DNA of 64,000 bases from assembly GCA_024195265.1 (NCBI GenBank), contig JAJLRJ010000006.1:11044487-11108486 (forward strand), given 5' to 3'. This DNA comes from Dendrophyllia cribrosa. Lineage: Eukaryota > Cnidaria > Anthozoa > Scleractinia > Dendrophylliidae. A model generated the notes under the pieces. It worked only from the letters and a program-made list of their open reading frames with translations. It was not told the origin of the DNA and did not search any database. Below are positions 12,666 through 26,057 of this stretch, piece by piece; the stretch's first letter is position 1, and each line of letters begins with the position of its first letter. Both the position numbers and the translations under genes were made by a program.

Positions 12666-14842
12666 TTAAGTTGACATTTCAGGAAAACTGTCTCCATCTA
12701 CATCATCGCTGTTTATTGATAAGTAAGTCTTTTTTCTCTTTCTCAACAATGGCGAGTGCATGCCATGTGGAACGCAAGAAGAACTGTTGTCTTTCTTGTT
12801 AGCCTCTGTGTGTTGAAGCAGCAGCACTAACAGAGGAACGGCAATAAACAGCGACACGAACACTATGAGGATGATCAATCCTATGCTCACTGAAAAAGAA
12901 AGCAAATTGGACAAATTTCATGTGCATTTGTTTGGGATATATTCTGACCATTCTTAACCCTTTCACTCTTGTTTACGCCGACCGACGTAAAAAGTTCATA
13001 AAATTGTTAACATTTGGTCTATTTCAATGAAATCTTGCCACAAAAATGGTCTCGGAAAGATCAGTTCATTTCCAGAATAAAATTGTACCTCCCTATTATC
13101 TATGATATGGTTGACCACCCCTGGAACTTTTGACAATTTTTTGTTTTACGCATTTGCAGTGTGAGACTTAGCTCATGTTACTCTATTAAGTAATGCTCCA
13201 CATAAGAACTATAGTAAACTTCATTGTTCTGCGGCATTGGCTCTTTCCCACATAGAATATCTTTGGTTTTAAGAATAGAGGAGGGACTGATGGTTCATAA
13301 TTATATTTCAGTATAAAAATAAAGAAAATCCATTTACGTCAAAAACATTTTAGGAAATGTTCGTACTTAAACAATCAGAACAGCAGAAGACAAAAGCTTA
13401 TAATTTTGCTTCGTTGATGAAGTTCCCCAAATACAATATCTTTTAAAACTTGCATGTTGTGCGATTAGGTCTCAAATTACTTGAAACCTTAAAAAAAATA
13501 GACAAAATGCACCTTGAACCTTAACTTTTTAGCAGTTTTTGAGTCTAGGCCAATGAGATCACTAATTGTAACAATGAAAAAAGTTGACAGTCCATCGTGC
13601 ATTGCCGTTCAGCGCTATCCTTCTTATGCGGATCATTACTTAACAGAGAGGTGCAAAATAAGCTATAGTTTGGGGGTATACTTAGTATGTCTGAAAACTG
13701 AGGCATTTCTGAACTTTTTGACATTGACACTTTCAGCCTGTTTATGTCAAAGCCATGATTTCCTTCCCCAATTTTGATATGAAATAAGAACTACATGCAC
13801 TCATCAAGACCTTTTAAATGGTATATCATACATGACCATTAAGGTTTTACTTACGAGTTTAGAAAAAAGGGTAGAAAAACTCAGGAATAAAAAGGGTTAA
13901 GGTGGCTCCCTATAGTTTTATAGCCACATACGCGATGAGGACGCAGGCTTTAGTAATTTTGCATGTACTCGTTTGTCCGAAATTTTATGACGTCAGCAAA
14001 GCAAAATTAACCATAGATTTTCTTGCGTTTCCTTCGGTAAATTTTTCTAAACTTTGCAAATTTTGAGATACTAATGGTGCCTTTCACATATACTACTTTT
14101 AGAAAAAAATCTGTCAGAGCAATTGAACAACCCTAAATTTTTTCCTTCCAAAAAAAGATTGTGAGATAACAAACTTGAAAAACAAAAATCATTCACTGAA
14201 AGAAACTCGAAATATCAAAGAATTAAGGTCAATTCTTGCACAGTATGCTTGCCTAACACATGAAGTTTGTGGCCAATATTATAATATCCACATGTTTTCA
14301 AACCACTTGTTCAAAAAGCTAATAGAGCGCTTAAAGGTTTCTGCTTGCAAATGACACAAATGGTATACTAATAAAATTAATGCTCTTTTATGAGTGTGAA
14401 TCAAAACATTACTTACATTTGGAGCAAGATGCTTGGCCTGGTTCAGATGTCAACAAATCATTTTTACATTTGGAACATGATGCTGATCTAAAACGGGTAC
14501 AAAACAGTTACTTTACAACAAATTATGAACAAGTATACCTGATTACAAATATTTAACCTTTGTTCACAGGACTTTAAAAATAAAAAATAAATAACTTTAT
14601 AATATGACCGTACGGCCCCGCTGACGCAATCCAACAGAAAATAGAATCACAAGGTGACGTGAGCGGGGCCGGATGGGTTGACGAGAGCCGGTCCTGAAAA
14701 AGCCATCTGGCCCCACTCGAGTTCAAGTGACCTCGCACTGCATGACTATTCTTGTATTTTCTAGTCATATGATAAAATACTTATTGACTGAGTTACATTG
14801 TAGGTCGGGTCGGACGGGAAAATATTTGGCTCTCGATCAAGT

Positions 14843-14880
<38 letters not shown>

Positions 14881-17800
14881 ACTACATGTACACCACTGCG
14901 CCTCCACTCCAAATGTAATTGGACAAAAAAAATCAGAGTGAAGTAAACTTATTGTACCGGTAAGTATCAAGGAATACCGTCCATTGGAATTAACTAAAAA
15001 TAAACTCACCCTGCCTTTGAAGAGAATGTGTCTTGTGCACATAATGTACATATTTTACTCTTCTCTTTTGAGCTGTATGTACCAGCTGGGCAACTGAGAA
15101 TAGAAAACGAAAATCTCATTGAATAACAAATTCAGAATAGAGTGTTTGAATCTTTTAAATTGAAGTGGAATGTTCAGTTAAAAAGACATTCTTGGGAAAT
15201 GGTGGACAGTAATATACAGTAACTAAGTCTGCTAAAATATTCAAAGTGCCATAGATTCCAATGCACCTAGTTTAATTTTTGATGCATGATTTGGAAAGCA
15301 GTGGTTTGACAAAAACAGCAACAGTGATTCTGAGTGTTACATAAGAATAAACAGAGTTAAGCTAACTACCAGTAGACTAATATCCCAAACAAAAACAAAA
15401 TCTCTTATTACTCAAACAAACCTAGATTAAAAACAAATAAACATAGGTTGAAATAAAAATGACCTACTGTAGGTTGAAACAAATCGACCTAGGTTAGAAC
15501 AAATTGACCTATGTTGAAACAAATTGACCTGCAACATATGCACTAATAAACTCAGTGTTCTGGATGACATCTGTATGTTTTGACTTTGACAGATGAGGTT
15601 CGAGTTATCAAGGGTACTACATGTAAATAAATACAATAATAAAGAAAATGACCTGAAGGGAAAATAAAATCACTTTGAGTTAGCGGGAGGTTTCAGTTAT
15701 CAAGGGTTTGAGTTACCAGGGATAAAATTATTAGTAAATATATAAAGCAATACCAGGGGAAATCAATTTTGGTTCGAGTTAGCACGAGGTTCGAGTTACC
15801 AAGGGTTCAAGTTATTGGGATTCAACTGTAAATAAACAAATAAAATAAATACATAAATTGAGTTGGTTTGAATGTTTGTTTAACAAGGCTGACACTTGCA
15901 TGTAACAGTGTTGCGACTGACAAACCTGTGGCCCTCGAATTCCAGATCAAAATGGAATTTGAAAATGTTGGTTTTTAAGGAGGGAGGGAATTAAACCTGG
16001 ACCACATTGGTGGGAGGCAAGTGCTGTCACCACTTCATCATTCCTGTTTTCCACTGTAAATTAAAGGGGTGTACAAAAGTGTAAAATGAGGGGAGGCATT
16101 TATATTTGAGTACTATAAATATGGCATCTCACCTTACACAATTTAGCACAGTTTTGTTCATAACAATTCCTGGGCTATAACTTCCAACAGGGCATGGCAT
16201 GCACAGAATGCTATTGGTGAGGAATTCTCCTGGGGAACAGTGTACTAGACAGGAAAAACAACAAACAAATCACATATTATTATTGGGAACTATTTGAGTA
16301 TTGGGAACTATTTGAGGTGCAGAGGTCTCGTGATTTCTTTAACTGTCATGGTCTTGCAGCCTGGCTTTTTAGCCAGAAATTGAAAAGTGGGCATCATGAA
16401 GATATTTCCCATCATAAATTTTAAAGGATTACAGTGTAGGTGCAATTTTCATAAAATAATGTCTAAAAAACGTGGGCATCCACAAGATGACCGGACACCC
16501 TGCTGGCTAAAAGCTTGCTTGCAGTTCATTAAATACAATAAGCTGTTATAAATATACTCTAAAGATTGGATAAGACATTTGGTACATTTAACTTGAAATT
16601 GATAAACTACTGTAAAAGGCTTGTTTGATGTTTGACTCATGGCTTTAACTGTTAATAGAAGGGATGCATGTATATATTATGATTCATTCATTCTTTATTA
16701 ATAATTCATTTATTTGACCCTCTATTCATGTACATACATGACATCCTGTTAAAATTGGACAGGAGGACTTAGTTGTGACTGTTTTGTATGACAGATCATG
16801 CATCACACACTACACACAAGGGCACACACGTGCACTGGTGTTGATGTTCATGGACAAAATTGATGCATACACTTTTGGCAGAAAAAGAGCAGAGTTTTGT
16901 AAATTTTGGTGGATAGGATTTGAAATGCTAGTTTTATAAATTATTGTGGACATAAAATCCGCTGAGGATTTTTAATTGCTGTTTGAAGTTCTTCTTCTGG
17001 ACATTGATTCCACTTCAGTTATGAACACATCCATTTACTTATCTGCAGTTACCTGGGCAGCTATGGTCCACAGTGCAATTATCACATGATACTTGATGGA
17101 CATCATGTGACATCGCCGGAGGGTGGAATACACTGCTATTGACAATGTTGCAACTGAAATGGCATTTCTGGAGACAAGAAAAACGAACATACAGGCACAT
17201 GTAAGATGTATAAGATAGGAAGTTTGATAGTTTGTTGTGCAAAGTGCAGCAAAATTACAGTTGAATCTCTCTACAATGGCTACCCTGCTAAAAATGCATA
17301 TGGCCTCGCATGTCTAAATTTGAAACAATTTTATGTTTCCAACATTGGTCATGCATGTATAATACAGGGCATCAAGCTCCTAATTTTTCTGAATTTTTGG
17401 CCACTGCCTTTCCTATTTTCTGAGTGTCATTTGTCACTTGACACCCTGATGATAATAAATACTAACTATTGACTGAGCTAGGTCAGCCTGATGTGAACAT
17501 ATTTAGCTCTTAGCTCTTAGTCATGGCATATAGACCACACAGCAAGATCCATGCGCCATAACCAAAAGCCAAATATTTTCTCATTTGGGCCTCCCACTCA
17601 GTCAATAAGCACATATAATATTAGACAACTAACCTCCAAGCTAGCTGAAGCATAGCTGTCCTTAATCCTTATAACAGGGCCTTCGTTATAACTACTTGAT
17701 TCCTGGAAAACACAATCTTTAACCCCAGCTGTGGTCAGTCCTTCCATCATAATAACGGAACCGCCAAGCAATTCATTTCCTTGAAACAGACATTCTTGTA

Positions 17801-19482
17801 GATTTAAACTGCCTGAATTTTCTATTCCCAGCAAACTTCCAGAATTCCAAAGAAACCTTGTGGTGGAAATATTGAGATGTGAAAATTGTGAGGTGATAAT
17901 ATTTCCGTCAGCAACTGCCTTGTTCGCTTTGAAGAGTGAGTTGATGATGGAAGCTTGATGAACATTTCCTGCAAAGATAATTGGTCGAACATTATCTGAA
18001 AAATTACAGTGTGTAATCTGCAGTGAGGTTTGATATCCTGGAAGGGAGGTCACTGATAGCAAAGGCAGCATAAAGTTTTGTTTGAATGCTGAACTGTTTG
18101 AAATGCTGCTGTCTTGAAGAATAATATTTGATGAGCTTCCAACGACACTGATATCTGTTTGTTGCGCTGTACACTTGCAAATGGTTAGGTTTGACAACAG
18201 AACATTATGCAGCGCAAGACCAACACTTGTCCAGTGCAGGTTCACTAAATTTATTTCACAGAACTGAACGTCTAAGGAGAAAGCAACTTGCACCATTTTT
18301 TCATCTTGCCTGTTGAAAAAGATTACAAAAACTGTCAAATAAAATAAGTTAAAATGGGCAAAGGAAGCCAGATTTTTAGCCCTAAAAAGTCCCATTTTGA
18401 ATGAAGTTGAGGACATTTTTGGAAGTACTTTGCTTTTGCGTATAAAAAAATGATTTTTGATTTACTCGAAAACCATCTTATAAATTTTCTTGAAACTTCG
18501 TCTGCTACTAGTGATACTTGAGTGCTACAAAATTTGAAAATTTCATTATAAAGTGTCAGACGAGATTTTGAGAAAAACTACATTGTTTAAAACAGAGGCC
18601 AATAAACAATTGCAGAGCTGTCGATTGGAAACCAGTGAAACATAAAACTTGAATGGGCTATTGCATAAAATTTTTGTACCCCCCGGGTGGAGGAACAGTG
18701 GATTTCTTCAGGGTTCGCAGCACATTTTGACGGAATTATTCGTTAGGGGGTCATATGTAAATATGAGGAATTCTTCAGGGGAACTAAGTTAAAAACAAAG
18801 GAATTCTTCAGGGGTGGCAGGAAAAACACAGTCGAGGATAGGGAATTCTTTAGGGGGACACTGTTTTGGAAAGGAATTCTACAGGGGGATGGTCTTTCTG
18901 GGGACTTCTTGAGGGGCGATGCACAAACTGTGTTCCTCAACAGGGGGGTGCGGATATTAAATGCAATAGCTCAATCACATTTCATAAACTTGGTGAAGTA
19001 TGAAAGCAATCAATTCTTTCTTCTCTGCGAAATTTTGATTTCAAAACATACACCCCACGTCCAAAAAAAAAAACGAGTCGAGCCTCCTTAAAACGCAGTT
19101 TTTATAGCTTAGAAGGATCACCTTTCACCCCAGAGAGAAATCCTCTGCAAGATCCGTCTGCTACAGTCCAGTTTAATGCTGTCCATCTCTTTATAAACAC
19201 CCGATGAAATGTTGATGAGAACAGAGGGAAAATTCTCGTCTACCTGCTCGGCTTACAGCGTACGATATCGTCAAACAAGGTCTTTCTTGCGTTCCACATG
19301 CTGAAAAGTCCTGTCCCAGTAGTGTTTACGAAGACAGAATTTCCTTGCAACAACGGGCATGATGCTTGTAGATTCTCATCCTGATGTGAAATTATGGGAA
19401 AAACCGCAAGAAATATCAGGAAGTAGTTCTTATATATACTGCATGACTTTCTTCCCAGTTTGCGAAATGACAAATCATCCAT
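12666..19482 (-). CDS. single-pass membrane protein: beta-helix ectodomain plus GCC2/GCC3-like cysteine-rich stalk
   Basis: Coding exons, minus strand: 19482-19244, 18309-17634, 17167-17053, 16244-16133, 15093-15010, 14487-14417, 12889-12666. All junctions are GT-AG, phases agree, and the sum is 1521 nt (506 aa). Residues 1-35 form a signal peptide with core FLIFLAVFPIIS. Residues 80-305 (one large exon) contain repeats such as CLFQGNELLGGSV and SLFKANKAVADGN, resembling the short repeats of Chlam_PMP/pectin-lyase-like beta-helices. Residues 306-432 hold CxxC units (CSPGEF, CMPCPVGSYSPG, CPAGTYSS, CTLCAQDTFSSKAG, CSKC) typical of GCC2/GCC3 (ephrin-receptor-like) repeats, one per small exon. 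Residues 434-458 are a transmembrane helix, followed by a 48-residue tail with an RKRKK cluster. A surface receptor or adhesion role is inferred and the ligand is unknown. The start is the Met nearest the signal peptide; the frame stays open upstream into a MITE. Missing 5' exons cannot be excluded. Confidence 0.85.
13186..13643. mobile_element. TTAA-flanked TIR element, copy 1 (intron of the membrane-protein gene)
   Basis: The left end TTAAGTAATGCTCC and right end GGATCATTACTTAA are inverted. The body (GCGGCATTGGCTCTTTCCCA and beyond) matches 57237-57687 along most of its length. It lies in the last intron (12890-14416). Open frames inside it are spurious. Confidence 0.8.
17467..17608. mobile_element. 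short MITE in intron 2
   Basis: Ends TATTGACTGAG and CTCAGTCAATA are inverted. It sits 26 bp from the donor of the beta-helix exon. A related ATTGACTGAGTTACATTG sequence occurs near 14783-14800. Confidence 0.6.
18655..18972. mobile_element. MITE with internal GGAATTCTTCAGGGG repeats, intron 1
   Basis: The left end GGGCTATTGCAT...ACCCCCC pairs with GGGGGGTGCGG...ATGCAATAGCTC. Between them, about six imperfect copies of GGAATTCTTCAGGGG are spaced 30-45 bp apart. Confidence 0.7.
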
Positions 19483-19606
19483 TGCGAAATGTATAAACAC
19501 GTTGAACTTTGTCCGCCATGCTTCCCGGTCTCTTCTCCCCAATCCTACGCGACCACCCAGAATGCAAAGCCAAGGTGTTCGCGGCCGGTTCACACGAGGG
19601 ATCAAA

Positions 19607-19792
19607 TAGGCCATTTGCACGATGGCGTCATTTGACTACAACTACCATAATTCATTTCGTTTTTCCTTTCTTATTTAAATTTTGTAAACCCAGTGCGGTT
19701 TAAATAACAATAGCCCTAATTTGCACTACAAAACAAAAAACTGACGGATTCTGGTAGTTGTAGTCAAATGACGTCATCGTGCAAATGGCCTA
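19607..19792. mobile_element. MITE just upstream of the membrane-protein gene start
   Basis: The nearly perfect arms start TAGGCCATTTGCACGATG and end CATCGTGCAAATGGCCTA, each about 40 bp. The right arm carries TGACGTCA, a perfect CRE-type palindrome. The element lies 125 bp upstream of the proposed ATG at 19482, so it probably overlaps the promoter or 5' leader. Confidence 0.85.
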
Positions 19793-20633
19793 TTAGTGCA
19801 CTAATATGAAGCGCACTTGAAAATCGAGTAGACTTGAGGTGTACTTTGGAAAGACGAGATTTTCAGACATGTATGCGCACAGCGTGCATGTTAAGATGCA
19901 AATTACTTGCGAGCACAAAAAAATAAGTTGGTATGCAGTTGATTAGCTTGACAAACAAAGTTGCAGGACTAAAGTACGATATGCATAAAATGCTAAGTCG
20001 ATAGTAAAAGTAATTTTTCTTATCAAGTCAGGTTTTATTTGAACTTAATTCAGCAAAAAATCGTCTTAGAGCCTGGTGTAGCAATAGGCTCACTTTTTGT
20101 TAATTTTTGGGAAATACTCGTGCTTGTCTTAAAAACAGGTTTTTGTATCCTATGAGTATTGAACCGCACATGGCTTTAGCGTTGTTGATTGGCTGAGCCT
20201 GAGAATTACACTACAACCTTTTTCTCAACGTAGAATTTTTTACCCTAAGTCGTCTTGAAATACGCCTTCAAATACAACAGCTAAAGTAAAACTTGAGAGT
20301 CCCTTTGAAGTCGCCCGTGACTCCAGAATCGTCGTTCCCTGTGGAATTCAAAGTTGCGCGCCCACGTGCTTTTAGCTGCAAGACTGCTGTACTGTCATTG
20401 GTCAAGTGCGCTCCCAAGTAAGGGGTAGACCTTACTTTGAACTGAACTTGAACCCTTTTGTCTTAAGCTTATCGCCAGGGCAACAAAGAAACCAAAAGTG
20501 CGGTCATTAAAACGTTCAAATTCCAAGTACGCGAGCTACACTTGGGTTAATCCGCACAAATCAACAGCACGTGTCATTCAAAAAGACGTTTTTGATAAAA
20601 AAAGGGAAATATGGAGCTTACAGTAAACGAACT

Positions 20634-20849
20634 ACAGTGGAACCCCGTTAATACGGTCACCAACGGGCCATGAAAATTTGGCCGTATTAACGGGGTGGCC
20701 GCATTAACGGGGTTTCATTATAAGAAAATGTATGGGCGCGCGTTTCGACGGGACAAAAAAATAGTGACCGTAATAACGAGGTGACCGTATTAATGAGGTG
20801 ACCGTAAGGCACTGTAATGCACTGTAAGGCACTGTAATTCCACTGTAAT
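20634..20849. mobile_element. MITE with CAGTGGAACCCCGTTAATAC terminus
   Basis: The left end ACAGTGGAACCCCGTTAAT pairs loosely with TTCCACTGT at the right. Between them GTGACCGTATTAACGGGGT-type motifs recur in both orientations. The terminus resembles those of TA-targeting Tc1/mariner-pogo elements (inference). The remaining 19793-22133 shows no gene; frames at 21385-22202 lack domains. Confidence 0.6.
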
Positions 20850-22133
20850 GCAAATTTTTACCTTCAGCTGATATTAAATTTTACCTCTGATAAATTTTAC
20901 AAAGAGATTTAAACGTGTAAATAAATCAGATGAGTGCTTCTATTGAAACGTAAGTCAGACTTAGAAAACGCTCTCAGAAAGGAGTTCACACTACAAGCTC
21001 CGGCCTATTGTTATGATTATTATAACGGTCTTTATACAGGAAGTCGCCATCACCCATAGGTGGTTTTCAGACGAGGCCTGTCTTAAAGAAAGTCAATAAA
21101 TAAAAATAAGCTAAAAATAATAATTAACGAAAAATAAGAAAAACCAAGATCACGCTAAAAATTGTAAAATAGAATTTCTAAAACTACTTGAGGTGGGGCC
21201 AGAGGAGGCTAGAAACTCTAGTCCACACTGCACTGTCTCTTTCATGTTTAAACTTCACCCTGGCACCCTTGATCGTTTTATCTCGATCACGTTCTTCTCT
21301 AGAAAATTTTCTGTATAGACCCATGCTTACCTACAAGTACAAACTTGCCAACGGATGTTAGAATAAAAAAAAACCCTGCCGCCGGTGACCACTCAGTCAA
21401 TCCATATTCATACTTACGCGGGGACTAAGAGAATGCAAAATAGCAAAAAAAGCTGGCTAAACTGCAGAATACCAAGCAACTTTGAATGTATCTCGTCGAA
21501 TAACAAAAGTGCCTATTGTGTTATGTCTCGGTCGACATACACCGAATGCGAATATGACCGTCAGGCAGTTTTTTGTTTGGCCAAGTTTGCAGAGAAATTA
21601 ATGATATCACATAAACAAGTGCTGCAAAGTGTATCATCTTGCAAAGTTTGAGTGCTTTTGGTTAAACGGTTGCAAAGTTATGGCTCACTGAAATTATAAG
21701 CATTTGTATGAGAAAAGACATTCTATCCTCACTAGCCTCGCTTTCATGTTTTTCCCAAAATTTGATTGCCTATACGAATATGGCCTTGAAAATGTACACA
21801 ATGACTTATTTTGACCTGATCTTTATCATTATCCAATTGCTTTTCTTTTCTCAGAACCTGTCCAAACAAAAAAATTGTTGGGCGGCCATATTTGCATTCG
21901 GTGTTGCAGTGCACGCGTTTTTTTTTTTGTGGTGGGCGAGTGCTGAATTTAGTGTTTGGTCGCCATTTTGGTGTTGCACAGCGTCGGGGGCTGAGAGGAA
22001 AGAAAGCGGGTGGGGAGGGGAGGGGAGGAGCCTGACTCCCACACCCTTGGTCGTATCTTTTGACTCGTCTCAGTCTGCGGTTTTTTCAAACGCAGCGCTC
22101 GTTCGCCCCCAAAATACGCCTGCTTTGCACGCT

Positions 22134-22285
22134 ATGGGCCTTTATCACGCGGCGGCCATGTTGATTCCCAGGAGAATAAATGCTTTGTTTTCCCCTGCTT
22201 AACCTCGTTCTCAACTTTTTCACTGCGAGGCTTGGGGTAAATCTTTTGTTTTTATACAAAATGGCGGGGCGTGATAAAGGCCCAT
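22134..22285. mobile_element. MITE, ends ATGGGCCTTTATCACG
   Basis: Arms of about 30 bp: ATGGGCCTTTATCACGC... and ...GCGTGATAAAGGCCCAT. It is 152 bp and non-coding. Confidence 0.8.
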
Positions 22286-22406
22286 TGTTTGAGATCTTGT
22301 TCTTGACGTCATCTGACCGTTGAGCATTTCTACCAATCAGAGTACGTTCAGTCCCATTCTTGAAATTCCTGAGTAGAAAAAACCCGTCTAAGGATCAGAC
22401 TGCGTT

Positions 22407-22605
22407 AATAGACCATTTCCGAGTTGCCTTTAGCCTCTCTATCAAAGCGAGGCTAGGTGCGAAACCTTTCATATGAAAATGAGTTTTCATTCATAGGCAA
22501 ATAAGTTTCATTTGCATGTGAATGAAAACTCATTTTCATATGAAAGGTTTCGCACCTAGCCTCGCTTTGAAAGAGAGGCTAAAGACAACTCGGAAATGGC
22601 CTATT
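22407..22605. mobile_element. near-perfect palindromic MITE
   Basis: Almost the whole 199 bp folds on itself. AATAGACCATTTCCGAGTTG at the left matches the complement at the right with few mismatches, through AAAGCGAGGCTAGGTGCGAA to a loop of about 20 bases near 22495-22515. As RNA it would form one long hairpin. Confidence 0.88.
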
Positions 22606-23268
22606 CTTCAGAGCAAGTAGACACATGTAAATGAAGTTGTCGGGAGTTGCGGTTCAATCGCTCCAAAAAGTTTACTAGCTGTCGTGATTTATATTATACT
22701 AGTAGTAATCATAGATTATAGTGCGTCTCCTTATCCCGTGGCACCTCGTCTTGACCTAATACCTCAGTTTCATGAATTAATTCAGCCACTGTTTAAAAGG
22801 GCTATGTCGCGAGATATGTCACGCAGGCAAAAACGTCGGGCCGTCATCAAACAAATTCACCCTATCGCCGTGGAAGCGGGCAAAATCCTGCCGTGCTGAC
22901 ATATAAATAGTATATTTGTCTTAATTTCATTTCGGTTATTTCTCCGATTCTGAAATCATACTCTTCAGTACATGTACTAATACCGGAACCGGAAATGAGA
23001 AATTTCTGAGAAAGCCTGTTCTTGGACACCGCGTTAATGGAGCATGAAATCGACGTTTATTAAAGTCGCGCAACATTCAACGTGAATTTCGCAGGATTTT
23101 TCGGATAAAATTACAACTACCAGTTGCAAGTAAGACACAAGACTGTTGAATATAATTCCTTTATTAGCTAGACAAATTTTAGTCACAAAACTGCAAAATC
23201 TTTAGTCACAAATGCGCCCGATATATACAGGCGCAATTTCGAGCACTGTAAAGTTAATCTGCGGAGCA

Positions 23269-24598
23269 ACTTTATAATACCCGGCCACTCAGAAAGCGTT
23301 ACTTACGCGACATGGCCCGCGGTCACGCAGTGGAAGAAAAATATTTCTATTAGTAATAATGATGTGTAAGTTTTCCCTGCCATCGCGGTCCACGGTGCCA
23401 CAGTCGATGAATAATAATGATGTATAAGGTTTCCCTGCCACCGCGGTCCGTGGTGCCACAGTCGATGAATAATAATGATGTATAAGTTTTCCCTGCCACC
23501 GCAGTCCGCGGTGCCACAGTCGATGAATAATAATGATATATAAGTTTTCCCTGCCACCGTGGTCCACGGTTACGAGTGTAATTTTGCCAGGAAAGTTGTC
23601 TATTTTATGTAATACAGTAGAAATAATTTTTTTCTTCAATATCTAAGCAAAAAATACCGAATATCGGTCGAAATAGACTTGAGCGTCACCTCGTGACCCG
23701 ATATTTACTTTCAAAAGCCGCTTTATTTTTTAGTTTCTCGGCGAAATATCGAGTTAAAAACAAGCAAACATGAATTCACTGATAGAAGTCATCAAAATAA
23801 ACAAGGCTTTGAAGGCAAAAAGCTCAGCGGGACGGATTTCACTGCGTTTCAACAGAATGTGTGCCAGACTGGCCTACTCGGCGAATTTGAAACAAAGATT
23901 CTTACTGTTTTCTTTCGTCGATTTTCGCGTTTGTTTGGCCTATTATCCTCCAGAATCCTTCAAAATAACTTGCTTGACTTGTATTTGGTTGAAATTCGTC
24001 GATGCAAGCTTTCATTCTTCGCAGAAGCCGTCTGACACAAATTCGTTGCGTGAAGCTCAAAACACGATGGGGGCTGGAACTAGGCACATAATTAGCTAAA
24101 TCTATTAACTTCCTGTGGGCCAAATTTGGAGGCAATCGGATGTAACGCAATTTTTTGCAAGTGTTATTCGTCATCAGACGAATTCGTCTGAAATTTTAAA
24201 GACCTGAAGGCAATGAGTTAAGATTAGTATGGTGTTACCGTAACAACAAATGAAAGCTAACCATTTCGAGGCAGTTCTTAGCCCTAATCACTATAGATCA
24301 GCGCTTAACCCACAAAGTTTAAGATGTGTATGGTGTTACCCTAACAATAAATGAAAGCTAACCATTTCCATGTAGAGCCCTTGTAGATCAGCGCTAAACT
24401 CCTAATTTTAATAGCCAAAAAATGTAAAAATTATATTTTCGACTTATCAAAGCCCGCGTTCTTTTTATCAAGCGGTATTCACGATACCGTGGGACCGCGG
24501 ACCGCGGTGTCACAAATTTGAACTTATTCATTCACCGTGGGACCGCGGGCCGCGATGCATGAGTAATGCGACTTCAAAGTGGCCGGGTATTGTAAAGT
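23269..24598. mobile_element. 1.3-kb TIR element, ATACCCGGCCACT termini
   Basis: The left end ACTTTATAATACCCGGCCAC and right end GTGGCCGGGTATTGTAAAGT are inverted. Subterminal GGACCGCGG/CCGCGGTCC motifs recur at both ends: within four 62-bp units at the left, and at 24495-24555 at the right. A short derivative with the same termini lies at about 28156-28279. No transposase is recognised; open frames inside (such as 23770-24099) have no visible domain. Confidence 0.75.
23335..23575. repeat. four tandem copies of a 60-62 bp unit
   Basis: The unit GTTTTCCCTGCCACCGCGG, TCCACGGTGCCACAGTCGAT, GAATAATAATGATGTATAA repeats with small differences and supplies the left subterminal repeats of the surrounding TIR element. 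Overlapping minus-strand open frames are translations of this repeat and are not genes. Confidence 0.88.
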
Positions 24599-26000
24599 CT
24601 AGCCTAATCTGCGTTCGCCTGGCGCGGCCGGTCAGTGAATTATTGCTACAAGACATAAGCGAATTGCACCGTACCGTAGAACATCGCGAAGAACGACGTC
24701 GGTATTTAGGTGAAAGCTTCCCAAATCAGGCAGAGAACCACAGCAAAATCAAGATACAACATTCAAAACATACCAGAACGGTAGCGAGGAAAATCTGTAA
24801 CTTCTTGCTTGATTCCAAAGAGACCCAACAACTTACTTGGTCCGGAGAAGAACCTTCGTCCAATTTTTCCACTGCGTTCTTTTACTAGGCATTGAAATAT
24901 TGAGCCGTACGATTCCAAAATCGGGAAAATATCCGAAACTAAATCAAGACAAATAGATTATTCACATGTGACATTTCGGAACCCCAGCTCCCCAGGATGA
25001 TGCCTGATTTCCACGCGCTGGGAATGCTGGATACTATTGTGACGTTTCAAGATGGCGCAGATTTGGTACCGACACTTTTCTCGATTCGTTCCGCCTAGCC
25101 GACAGGATTAGGAAGCGTCTCCTTCGTCGACGCAATTAGTTAGATTTATACAGTTGTGACGAATATATTAAAATTGACAAACAGCTGATGAAGATTTAGA
25201 GAATATTTTCATCACAAAATTTAGTTTTCTTCTCTTCCCTTTTTGGAGCAAAATTCTTCGTTACTCGCACATCACAACGCGAAAAAGAAACGATTGGATT
25301 TCTTTGAAAAGTTTATTTTTATTTAAAAAATTTCCCCGTTGGCATCCACACGAATGAGTTTTCATTCATTTTAGCTGTTGACACGTATACAGTTGAAAAC
25401 GCTATTTTATGACCTGTCCACACTTATGCGGTTTGGAAGGCAAGTTTTCACTGGCGACGGAGACGTAATCGCAAGAACGCTTACGACTTTCACCCTGGGC
25501 TTAAAAGTGGCTTTGCTGAGCGAAATCATAGCGATTTCAATGAAAAAACGAAGCTTCACGCAGACAGATGTCAGCTTAAAAGTAAAGTAACAGAGAAAGG
25601 TGTGGGTGGAATAAGGATTATGACAAAACCGCGAATTTATTCCGATGCCTGATATGATGGGGCATATTAATGGTGATTTTAATGCGGACGGAAGTGAACT
25701 TCGTTTCACCATATAACATTTCGTGAAGGTATGGCCTGGATATGTCTGCAGTGTAACAATACTGCTTATTTGAAGTAAATCTGAGCGTCATTTTCCATAA
25801 ATTTGATTTTAGGCGGCACACACTCCCAAGTTTTAGCCCGGGCTGAAACTCGCGGCAACCGGGCCGAAATTCGTCATGCAATCGGTCCCCTAAGAACATG
25901 AAAGGATCACTTCCCCCGCTTTTGACTTCAATTTAATAACATGAAACAAAATAGGATCAGTGAGCAAAGTTAGAATTAGGATCAACTGTACACCAAATTT
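24599..26000. other. gene-free stretch
   Basis: No exon with splice context was found. Frames at 25378-25590 and the opposite strand are short and unsupported. Confidence 0.45.
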
Positions 26001-26057
26001 TCCATTCCAACCCAGTTGTTCTAAAAGTAGATAGCGCTTTCCACCGGATAAATCACC

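Noticed and set aside
21708..22202. 164-codon plus-strand frame with hydrophobic start
   Set aside because: No recognisable domain, low-complexity middle, and its 3' end runs into the MITE at 22134-22285; no splice or promoter support.
23289..23639. Repetitive minus-strand frames of 84-116 codons
   Set aside because: They are translations of the 62-bp tandem unit inside a TIR element.
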